Positions 1-5,664 of a stretch of DNA of 5,664 nt are shown in pieces (the first letter of the stretch is position 1; each line of letters starts with the position of its first letter). The notes under the pieces were generated by a model that was not told the origin of the DNA, did no database searches, and worked only from the letters and a program-made list of their open reading frames with translations. Source of the stretch: Gammaproteobacteria bacterium (GTDB lineage: Bacteria > Pseudomonadota > Gammaproteobacteria > Pseudomonadales > Porticoccaceae); NCBI GenBank assembly GCA_006227015.1, contig SBGI01000068.1, positions 1 through 5,664 of the forward strand, in the 5' to 3' direction. The position numbers and the translations under genes were made by a program.

Positions 1-2010
1 GAGCTTGTAAGCATTGCGACAGGCACCAGCACACCGATCAGCAAGGCACCCTCGGTGGCCAGCGTCATCTCCGCTGAGCAGATCGAAGCGATGGGTGCGA
101 CCCATCTCGACGAAGTTCTGGAGAGAATCCCAGGCTTGCACGTTATGCCGTCAGATCTGAGTCGGCTTGATCCGGTTTACTCAATTCGTGGTATCCAAAC
201 CGGATTTAATCCTCAGATACTGGTGTTGATGAATGGTACAGAGATCGATGGATTGGCAAATGGTGGTTTGCCTGTGACCTTTCAGATGCCTCTCAGCAAC
301 ATCAGTCGGATTGAAGTGATTCGTGGTCCGGGTTCTGCTGTGTACGGTGCTGATGCTTTTAGTGGCGTAATCAATATCATTACTAAATCAGCTGCTGAAA
401 ACGAAGGTGGTGCCGCTGGCATAAGAGCGGGGAGCTTCAATAGTCGTGATATCTGGGTGCGCAAGGGCTATCAGAACGAAAATTTAGCAATCTCGTTTGC
501 CTTGGAAAAACAACGCTCCGATGGGGATAGTGGACGCATAATTAATGCTGATGCGCAGACCATATGGGACAGCACTTATGGAACAAGTGCATCGCTGGCG
601 CCGGGTGCCTTGAGTACACACTACGATGTCACCAATATGCATTTGGATGTCAGTTCAGGAAACTGGTCCTTGCAAAACTGGTTCTGGCAGCAGGATCAGG
701 GTGGCCTTGGGCAGGGTGGTGCACAGGCATTGGATAACCGTGGCTTTCAGGATGCTACGCAGTTCCTTAGCCATCTCAGCTATGATGCAGACATAACGGA
801 CACACTCAAACTAGAGATGGATTTTTCCTATCAGCGTGGTGAAAGTGATGCGTTGTTTTACCTATTTCCCGCAGGCGCACGATTGCCTATTGGGTCGGAT
901 GGAAACGCATTTTCCACACCTATGGCAGGAATGGTTGATTTCCCCGATGGATACATAGGCAATCCTCAAACGGTGTCAGAGAACTACGACTTTGAGATCG
1001 CTGCGCAATACCGAGGGTTTAAAGATCACTCTATTCGTGTGGCAAGCGGCTGGTCCGAAAGTAAGCTTGAGACGTCAGAATATAAGAACTATGGCCCAGG
1101 TGTCATCGATGGTTCGGTTTCCCCAATAGATGGCACATTAACCAATGTGACAGGGACGGGGGATATTTTTTTGCAAGACCAGCGTCGTGAATCATATTTT
1201 GTTTCTGCCCAAGATCAATGGCAGTTCAGTCCTGATTGGTCTTTTACCGCGGGTGTGCGTTGGGATCATTTTGAAGACGTTGGAAACGCCCTTAATCCAA
1301 GGCTTGCGCTTGTATGGGAGCCTCTACATAACCTCACCGCAAAGCTTCTGTATGGCGAAGCTTTCCGCGCGCCATCTTTTGCTGAGCTCTATTTCCAAAA
1401 CAATCCATCTGCTTTGGGCAATCCAGACCTTAAGCCAGAGGAGATCAAAACTTGGGAACTGGCTTTTGATTATCGACCAAACTTTGATACAGGTGTAAAG
1501 CTGAGCCTGTTTAATTACGAAGCCACTGATTTAATAGCGATAGTAGCTCAAGGAAACACGCGCCAATATCAAAATGCCCGTAACCAAGATGGATATGGGC
1601 TAGAGCTTGAGCTTGACTGGCAAGCAACGGAAAAAATGCGCGTCAATGCAGCGTATTCTTGGCAGCAATCTGAAGATGCTGATACAGGTTTGTCAGTTTC
1701 AGACGCGCCTGCTCATCAGACTTATCTGGATGTGAACTATAACTTCGATCGGAATTGGAAAGGGTCGATTCAACACTACTGGATCGGATCTCGATCCCGA
1801 GCCAGTGGCGATTCGCGCGCAGAGATTGATGATTATCATTGGGTTAATTCGCGAATATCCCGAAGCTTCAATCACGATAAGGTTCGTTTATCTCTAATCG
1901 TAAAAAATGTGTTTGACACAGATGCAAGGGAGCCTTCTAGTCAGGCCATTCCCGATGATTATCCGTTGGAGGGTAGGAGTATCTGGGGTGAAGTTGTTTA
2001 TAACTTTTAG
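1..2010 (+). CDS. TonB-dependent outer-membrane receptor (5' end outside the window)
   Basis: Outer-membrane active transporter of the BtuB/CirA/FepA type, which takes up a scarce ligand (siderophore, cobalamin or similar) using TonB-ExbBD energy. The frame is open from base 1; a GTG at 55 could be taken for a start, but the residues before it (ELVSIATGTSTPISKAPS) look like a TonB box leading into the plug, so the real start and signal peptide lie upstream. Of 669 visible residues, about 1-130 form the plug, including YSIRGI and the conserved IEVIRGPGSAVYG near residues 104-116, followed by INIITK. The rest is a 22-strand-type barrel rich in alternating aromatics, with FRAPSFAELYF, NPDLKPEE and a late VKNVFD motif, ending in VVYNF with the expected terminal Phe. 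The length is normal for the family. Ligand is not evident. The next gene on the same strand follows after about 50 bases, so co-transcription is possible. The family call is firm; the substrate is unknown. Confidence 0.95.
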   Translation, partial: ELVSIATGTSTPISKAPSVASVISAEQIEAMGATHLDEVLERIPGLHVMPSDLSRLDPVYSIRGIQTGFNPQILVLMNGTEIDGLANGGLPVTFQMPLSNISRIEVIRGPGSAVYGADAFSGVINIITKSAAENEGGAAGIRAGSFNSRDIWVRKGYQNENLAISFALEKQRSDGDSGRIINADAQTIWDSTYGTSASLAPGALSTHYDVTNMHLDVSSGNWSLQNWFWQQDQGGLGQGGAQALDNRGFQDATQFLSHLSYDADITDTLKLEMDFSYQRGESDALFYLFPAGARLPIGSDGNAFSTPMAGMVDFPDGYIGNPQTVSENYDFEIAAQYRGFKDHSIRVASGWSESKLETSEYKNYGPGVIDGSVSPIDGTLTNVTGTGDIFLQDQRRESYFVSAQDQWQFSPDWSFTAGVRWDHFEDVGNALNPRLALVWEPLHNLTAKLLYGEAFRAPSFAELYFQNNPSALGNPDLKPEEIKTWELAFDYRPNFDTGVKLSLFNYEATDLIAIVAQGNTRQYQNARNQDGYGLELELDWQATEKMRVNAAYSWQQSEDADTGLSVSDAPAHQTYLDVNYNFDRNWKGSIQHYWIGSRSRASGDSRAEIDDYHWVNSRISRSFNHDKVRLSLIVKNVFDTDAREPSSQAIPDDYPLEGRSIWGEVVYNF

Positions 2011-2061
2011 TGTTACACGAGTTTAAAAAATAGGCGTAACTCAAGATTGTGTGGGCGCTAT
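2011..2061 (+). other. Short intergenic spacer between receptor and first citrate-synthase-like gene
   Basis: About 50 AT-rich bases with no convincing terminator and no clear promoter. A 5-base inverted repeat, GTTAC at 2012-2016 and GTAAC at 2036-2040, flanks an A-rich stretch. It is too short to call an operator. The lack of a terminator is compatible with read-through from the receptor gene. Only a weak ribosome-binding candidate (GTGGG near 2051-2055) precedes the ATG at 2062. Confidence 0.35.
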
Positions 2062-2895
2062 ATGTCGAAGGTTGAAGTAAAAAAACGTGACGACTCATTC
2101 AGTAATGTCATTAAAACATCTATCTGGAGAGAAACTCCTTCAGACTCTAATCCCTATCATGTAGCCGCTGCTCGCTGTCATGGTTATGACCATATGGCGC
2201 TGATTGCTGAAAAGAGCTTCACCGAAGTGATTTTTCTGCTCTTTCGGAGGGAGCTTCCTACTGACGACCAGCGAAGGCTGCTGGATGCATTATTAGTGAG
2301 TGTGCTTCCCGGACCTCGCCATTCTGGATGCAGAGCTGCAATGAGTGCTGCAGTGAGTAAGACAAATGTCAGCCACGTGTTACCGCTCGCCCTGAACGTT
2401 GCGAGTGGTGAGTGGCAAGGCAGCCGGGAAGTGTTTCGTTGCATGAAATATCTTATAAGTGTGGCAGAACAAGACCCCGTTGAAACCGCTTGTCGTGTTC
2501 TCTCATCGGCAAGTAATGTGCGTGGCGTGGCTTCTGACGAGATCGAGTTAGCACCTGGATTTGGTACCATTTACGGCAGTGCTGACACCTATAGTAAAAA
2601 ACTTGCCTTGAACCTATTTGGCGACGACTACGCGCAAGGCGAAACGATGCGTTGGTGTAGGCACTTCGTGACTGCTATTGAGCGCCAGGGTTTTGGGTGT
2701 CGTGTGACTGCTGTGTTTGCTGCGGTGTTGATCGACCTTGGATTTTCACCCTATGAAGGGGAATTACTGTTTCAGATCGCATGTGCACCCAGTATCGCCG
2801 CACATGCCGCCGAAAAAGCAGGCGGTAAAATAACCGATTTGCCATTTGTGCCAGACGAGCACTATACCATCGAGTCTGATGACAAGGATGATTAA
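2062..2895 (+). CDS. Citrate synthase / citryl-CoA lyase-like protein, catalytic residues missing (first of pair)
   Basis: A 277-residue soluble protein with no signal peptide, related to the short citryl-CoA lyase branch of the citrate synthase fold. Landmarks in order: a WRETPSDS segment before CHGYDHMALI at about 39-48 (canonical GYDxxDLIG), then EVIFLLFRRELP and LLDALLVS, and later PGFGTIYG at about 165-172, VLIDLGFSP and SIAAHAAEK. Known members use His in HGGA, His in GFGHR and Asp in NVDGA. Here these align by eye to Trp118 (WQGS), Thr169 (GFGT) and Thr216 (RVTA), so standard condensation or lyase chemistry is unlikely. The tail has LPFVPDEHYTIES, like the DVxYxG ending of citryl-CoA lyases. 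I chose ATG 2062 over an in-frame TTG at 2047, which would add five residues; neither has a strong Shine-Dalgarno. It abuts the next gene, a divergent paralogue. Family membership is likely; function is unknown, possibly a binding or structural partner. Confidence 0.75.
   Translation: MSKVEVKKRDDSFSNVIKTSIWRETPSDSNPYHVAAARCHGYDHMALIAEKSFTEVIFLLFRRELPTDDQRRLLDALLVSVLPGPRHSGCRAAMSAAVSKTNVSHVLPLALNVASGEWQGSREVFRCMKYLISVAEQDPVETACRVLSSASNVRGVASDEIELAPGFGTIYGSADTYSKKLALNLFGDDYAQGETMRWCRHFVTAIERQGFGCRVTAVFAAVLIDLGFSPYEGELLFQIACAPSIAAHAAEKAGGKITDLPFVPDEHYTIESDDKDD
2884..2888 (+). promoter_or_regulatory. Ribosome binding site for the second citrate-synthase-like gene
   Basis: AAGGA lies inside the last codons of the preceding gene, seven bases before the ATG at 2896. 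It supports that ATG as the start, and since stop and start codons touch, it suggests translational coupling of the two genes. Confidence 0.6.
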
Positions 2896-3714
2896 ATGAA
2901 GGGCGAAAGTAATATGGAAGCGTTCGCTTGCTGGGATCAGTCGAGAAACCTAATTCGTAGCTCCAATGGAGGGTGGCGAATTGGTGAGGCCGTATACTGT
3001 CATGGCTATTCGATGATGGATGACCTAGTTGGGAGCAAAAGTTACTTTCAACAGCTGGTTTTGAACATTACTGGTGAAATACCCGATCGAAAATTAGCGG
3101 ACTGGATGGAGGCTTGCTTTATCTGTGTTAGCTGGCCTGATCCTCGCATCTGGTGCAATCAGATGGGGGCTTTAGCAGGTACGTCCAGAGCGTCGGGTAT
3201 ATCAGGACTGAGCGCTGGCTTGATGGCGGCAGATTCGATTATGTATGGCCCCGGGGTGATTCAGCGCTGCTACGAGTTTATTCACGCAGCTAAGCAGGTG
3301 TCAGAGGTTGGTACATCTATAGAGCATATTATTCAGACTCATTTACGAAGTTTTAAAGATGTTCCTGGTTATGCCAGACCCATAGCAAAAGGCGATGAGC
3401 GAGTTATAGCGATGGAACGCGTGAGTGCAGACTTGGGATTTACGCCAGGAGCGCATGAGCTTTTGGCTAAAAGCATTAGTGACTATCTTGCTGATGAGTG
3501 TGATGAATGTATTAACTTTGGGGGTTATATGGTCGCCTTTCTTGCAGACCAGGGGTTCTCGGGCAAGGAAATCGAATGGATGGTTAATACCGCAGTCTCG
3601 TCGGGCGTTCAGGCGTGCTATATAGATGCTAGTGACAGGCCGGAAGGTAGTTTTCTACCTTTACGAGTAGAAGATGTACATTACGAAGGTCATGAAGACA
3701 GGGATATTTATTAA
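2896..3714 (+). CDS. Citrate synthase / citryl-CoA lyase-like protein, catalytic residues missing (second of pair)
   Basis: A 272-residue soluble protein, more diverged than its upstream neighbour but with the same outline: CHGYSMMDDLVG at 35-46, ITGEIP at 58-63, a WPDPR segment at 80-84, VPGYARPIAKGDER at 156-169, NFGGYMVAFLADQGF at 207-221, and a VEDVHYEGHED tail. The canonical HGGA His aligns to Tyr117, the GFGHR His to Arg161 and the NVDG Asp to Gly209, so all three catalytic positions are replaced. It has nine cysteines, with two CxxC pairs (Cys74/Cys77 and Cys202/Cys205), unusual for this fold. ATG 2896 follows the previous stop directly and is served by AAGGA seven bases upstream; a second ATG at 2914 has AGGG about ten bases before it and would shorten the protein by six residues. 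Citrate synthases are dimers with composite active sites, so a heterodimer with the upstream protein is a reasonable inference. Biochemical role unknown. Confidence 0.7.
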   Translation: MKGESNMEAFACWDQSRNLIRSSNGGWRIGEAVYCHGYSMMDDLVGSKSYFQQLVLNITGEIPDRKLADWMEACFICVSWPDPRIWCNQMGALAGTSRASGISGLSAGLMAADSIMYGPGVIQRCYEFIHAAKQVSEVGTSIEHIIQTHLRSFKDVPGYARPIAKGDERVIAMERVSADLGFTPGAHELLAKSISDYLADECDECINFGGYMVAFLADQGFSGKEIEWMVNTAVSSGVQACYIDASDRPEGSFLPLRVEDVHYEGHEDRDIY

Positions 3715-3721
3715 TATCCCT
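3700..3721 (+). terminator. Hairpin over the stop codon of the second citrate-synthase-like gene
   Basis: A perfect 9-base inverted repeat, AGGGATATT (3700-3708) and AATATCCCT (3713-3721), with a 4-base loop TATT. It includes the TAA stop at 3712-3714. No T-run follows on either strand, so it is not a textbook intrinsic terminator. It may stabilise the 3' end of the mRNA or assist termination between the convergent genes. Confidence 0.4.
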
Positions 3722-3738
3722 ATCGGGTGATGAACTCG

Positions 3739-3756
3739 AAAAGAAGAGGCATCTTC
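3739..3756 (-). terminator. Weak intrinsic terminator candidate for the TPP enzyme gene
   Basis: On the - strand, GAAGA, loop TGCC, TCTTC is followed at once by TTTT, starting about eight bases after the TAA of the TPP enzyme gene. Placement and orientation fit a terminator, but the stem is only five base pairs with two GC pairs, so the call is tentative. Confidence 0.3.
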
Positions 3757-3763
3757 ATATAGC

Positions 3764-5554
3764 TTACTTTTTGTTTGCGAGCCCCTCTATGCGCTCTCGC
3801 ATCGGAGGAATTTCCTCGGGATCGATCCGCATATCGATGATGGTTGGGCCTCGTTTCGCAAACAAACGCTCGAAATCAACCGCTTCCAGTTCCCACGGCG
3901 ACTCTACCACGATCCCTTCAATGCCCATCGCTTCGGCCATCAGGGCGAAGTTTATCTTGGGCAAAGCAAAACCGGTTTGCTCAGCACCACCCAAGCGTTG
4001 CCCGTGTTTAACCATACCCAGTGCATTGTCGTTCAGGATAATCATCACCAGGGGTAGCTGCTGCTGAGCCGCAACAGTGATCTCCTGACCCGACATCAGA
4101 TAGCTGCCGTCACCGGTAATGCAGACATGCGGTGCTTTGGGATTGCTGACCGCGGAACCAATGGAGGCACCGATCGCCCAGGTCATGGAACCGTAAGCCA
4201 TGGCGATTCGGAACAGGCCACGGTTGTCGCGCCGCTGCATATAACGGATAGACCAGGCCCAAGCGTTGCCAGCGTCGATAAAGATACGGGTATCGTCAGG
4301 TAGAGTCTGGGCAAGTGTGTGCATTACCCGTTGTGGTTTAATCGGGACTGCATTGTCGGTAGCTGCAGCCTGCTCTGTCTGACTTAGCATTGGAATGGAT
4401 GCGACGGATTGCGGCAGGTCTAACCACTGCTTGCCCTGAGAGCGCAATATGGCGGCATGGGTGGACAGTTGCGTCAAAATATCGGGCAGCGAGCCGCACA
4501 CGTGCAGACAGGCTTCTGGCGTTCGCATGAAAGCCGCGCTGTTGTCGTCAATATGCACCATCTTGTTGTTCAGCAGCTTGGGCTCCCAGCCGCTGGTGCC
4601 CAGTTCTCCCGCTTGTGTACCTAACGCGAGTAACAGGTCGTACTGTTGTTCCATCACCAGAGCGCGGGCTTTGGGGTGGCCGGAAAAACCAAAAACACCG
4701 CAATAACGGGGATGCGTTTCGTCCACCCAGCATTTCCCGATGGGATCGGAAATGATGGCAGCGTTTGTTTGCTCGGCAAACTGTATCAACTGATCTGACG
4801 TTAAGCGGCAATTCTCTCCGACGTAGAGCAGGACCCTCTCCGCTTCGTTTAGTTTTGTCTTGAGCTGTTCCAGTGCGATAGGAGAGTTCAGTTCGAATGG
4901 TTGGTTGAACAGATCCGGGTTGATGCGCAGCGGTTTGCTGAGTGCCGTATTGACGATATCCGCAGGCAAGCTCAGATGCACGGGGCCTTTCGGCGCTGTA
5001 TTTGCAATCGTCAACGCGGTGATCAGCTTGTGTTCCAGTTGATCAGGATGGGACACAAGCGTGCTGTATTTGGTGCAGTGATTGAACATGCCTACCACAT
5101 CGATCGCCGAGCAGGAGCTGTCCTGTAGCGTTTTACGGCCAAACTTAGCCTGGGGCGTCTGTGCGGTCAGCACCAGCAGCGGTAAATTCTCTTCATAAGC
5201 GTTGGCGACGCCGGTAATCAGGTTGGTGGCGCCTGGACCGGTGGTCGAGCAACAGACACTGAGACGGCCTGATTCGCGGATGCTGCCATCGGCCATAAAG
5301 GCTGCGCCGGTTTCATGGCGTGAGACCACCATGGTTGGACCGGGGCCGTTACGCTCTGCCCGGGCAACCGCATCAAAAAACGGTTCGATGGAGCCGCCCG
5401 GCACACCAAAAATGTGGCGGACGCCTGCCACCGAGAGGTATCGAACGATCAGATCACCATAGGTTGCGGGCTCTGCTTGGTAGATGGAGGTGTCCCGCTC
5501 CGGTCGGCTGTTGTGGGATTGGGTGTGTGGCATATCCATTGTGAAAAAATCCAT
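3764..5554 (-). CDS. Thiamine-diphosphate-dependent enzyme, acetolactate synthase large-subunit-like
   Basis: A 596-residue cytoplasmic enzyme of the pyruvate oxidase / acetolactate synthase superfamily; members typically decarboxylate a 2-oxo acid and pass the fragment to an acceptor. Three domains are visible: the N-terminal pyrimidine-binding domain (about 30-200) with GVPGGS, catalytic Glu81 in SRHETGAAF, TTGPGATNL and Gln144; a middle domain (about 220-365) with QYDLLLALGT; and the C-terminal pyrophosphate domain (about 410-585) with the GDG (481-483)...NDN (508-510) Mg-TPP motif and an IDPEEIPPM tail. ATG 5554 is my choice; an upstream in-frame TTG at 5575 and internal ATGs at 5539 and 5533 are possible, and none has a good Shine-Dalgarno. 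The first 30 or so residues are outside the domain. The middle domain lacks the FDDR-type segment of biosynthetic IlvB and no small subunit lies beside it, so a catabolic or secondary-metabolic lyase is as likely as branched-chain amino-acid synthesis. Codons look somewhat more GC-rich than in the left-hand genes. Confidence 0.9.
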   Translation of the reverse strand: MDFFTMDMPHTQSHNSRPERDTSIYQAEPATYGDLIVRYLSVAGVRHIFGVPGGSIEPFFDAVARAERNGPGPTMVVSRHETGAAFMADGSIRESGRLSVCCSTTGPGATNLITGVANAYEENLPLLVLTAQTPQAKFGRKTLQDSSCSAIDVVGMFNHCTKYSTLVSHPDQLEHKLITALTIANTAPKGPVHLSLPADIVNTALSKPLRINPDLFNQPFELNSPIALEQLKTKLNEAERVLLYVGENCRLTSDQLIQFAEQTNAAIISDPIGKCWVDETHPRYCGVFGFSGHPKARALVMEQQYDLLLALGTQAGELGTSGWEPKLLNNKMVHIDDNSAAFMRTPEACLHVCGSLPDILTQLSTHAAILRSQGKQWLDLPQSVASIPMLSQTEQAAATDNAVPIKPQRVMHTLAQTLPDDTRIFIDAGNAWAWSIRYMQRRDNRGLFRIAMAYGSMTWAIGASIGSAVSNPKAPHVCITGDGSYLMSGQEITVAAQQQLPLVMIILNDNALGMVKHGQRLGGAEQTGFALPKINFALMAEAMGIEGIVVESPWELEAVDFERLFAKRGPTIIDMRIDPEEIPPMRERIEGLANKK

Positions 5555-5575
5555 GTTGTTATTAGATTCAACCAA

Positions 5576-5664
5576 ACAGAACAGCAGCAGACAGCACCCT
5601 TAATAGTACTGATCATAACGATGTCCCGGGCATTAAATGTATTTAGTCATCGGATCCATCCTGG
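5576..5664. other. Non-coding leader region at the right edge
   Basis: About 90 bases with no supported gene. They hold the presumed promoter and 5' leader of the leftward TPP enzyme gene, and an inverted repeat TAAAT-GT-ATTTA at 5634-5645 that could be a regulator half-site pair. Several 6-base palindromes (AGTACT, TGATCA, CCCGGG, GGATCC) occur here and are probably chance. A divergent gene may begin just beyond the window. Confidence 0.35.
5612..5617 (-). promoter_or_regulatory. Possible -10 element upstream of the TPP enzyme gene
   Basis: TATGAT on the - strand, one base from the sigma-70 TATAAT consensus, lies about 57 bases before the chosen ATG. At 17-base spacing the -35 position reads ACATTT, a poor match to TTGACA, so a promoter here would need an activator or be weak. 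Confidence 0.25.

Noticed and set aside
55..57. GTG as the start codon of the receptor
   Set aside because: The frame is open to base 1 and the preceding residues match a TonB box and plug entry, so the gene begins left of the window.
1187..1498. 103-residue + strand frame inside the receptor gene
   Set aside because: It overlaps conserved barrel coding sequence in another frame and shows no protein family features.
1786..1797. GGATC-TC-GATCC inverted repeat
   Set aside because: It lies inside the barrel-coding region with a two-base loop; most likely chance from codon choice.
1991..2010. AAGTT-GTTTAT-AACTT hairpin followed by TTT at the end of the receptor gene
   Set aside because: The stem is AT-rich, five base pairs, and within coding sequence; too weak to call a terminator.
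2184..2570. 128-residue open frame on the - strand
   Set aside because: It lies wholly inside the first citrate-synthase-like gene, with no recognisable domain; the + strand frame carries the family motifs.
2062..3714. The pair as a frameshifted or split single citrate synthase
   Set aside because: Each protein has its own complete set of N- to C-terminal family landmarks, so they are paralogues, not halves.
4449..5544. Several + strand frames of 60-86 residues opposite the TPP enzyme
   Set aside because: All are antisense to a gene with intact catalytic and cofactor motifs; low-complexity Arg/Ser/Pro-rich composition is typical of such shadows.
3764..5554. Assignment of the symbol ilvB or alsS
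   Set aside because: The superfamily is clear but the middle domain and lack of a small subunit do not support a specific acetolactate synthase name.

Overview
The window reads as a piece of a Gram-negative, probably gammaproteobacterial, chromosome. The evidence is an outer-membrane TonB-dependent receptor ending in a C-terminal aromatic residue, mid-range GC, dense gene packing and an IlvB-type TPP enzyme. I cannot name the genus. I see no RNA gene, CRISPR array, insertion sequence or integrase.

Left half, + strand. A TonB-dependent receptor (1-2010) enters from the left edge already in its TonB-box region, so only its signal peptide and first residues are missing. After about 50 bases come two adjacent genes (2062-2895 and 2896-3714) that encode divergent relatives of citrate synthase / citryl-CoA lyase. 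They touch without a spacer: TAA is followed directly by ATG, with a Shine-Dalgarno-like AAGGA inside the end of the first gene. By hand alignment, both proteins lack the two catalytic histidines and the catalytic aspartate of the family. Both keep the fold's other landmarks and share a CHGY motif near the N-terminus and an LP...HY motif near the C-terminus. They look like a heteromeric pair of pseudoenzymes or an enzyme with altered chemistry. This is the most unusual content of the window.

Right half, - strand. After a 49-base convergent intergenic region with two small hairpins, a long gene (5554-3764) encodes a thiamine-diphosphate-dependent enzyme of the acetolactate synthase large-subunit type, with its catalytic Glu and GDG...NDN cofactor motif intact. 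No regulatory small subunit is next to it. The last 90 or so bases (5576-5664) are non-coding as far as I can see and hold its presumed 5' leader and promoter.

How they may work together is inference. The receptor and the two citrate-synthase-like genes could form one transcription unit, with the receptor importing a ligand that the pair binds or processes. The TPP enzyme is transcribed towards them and need not share their function. The window gives no direct evidence of the substrate for any of these proteins.
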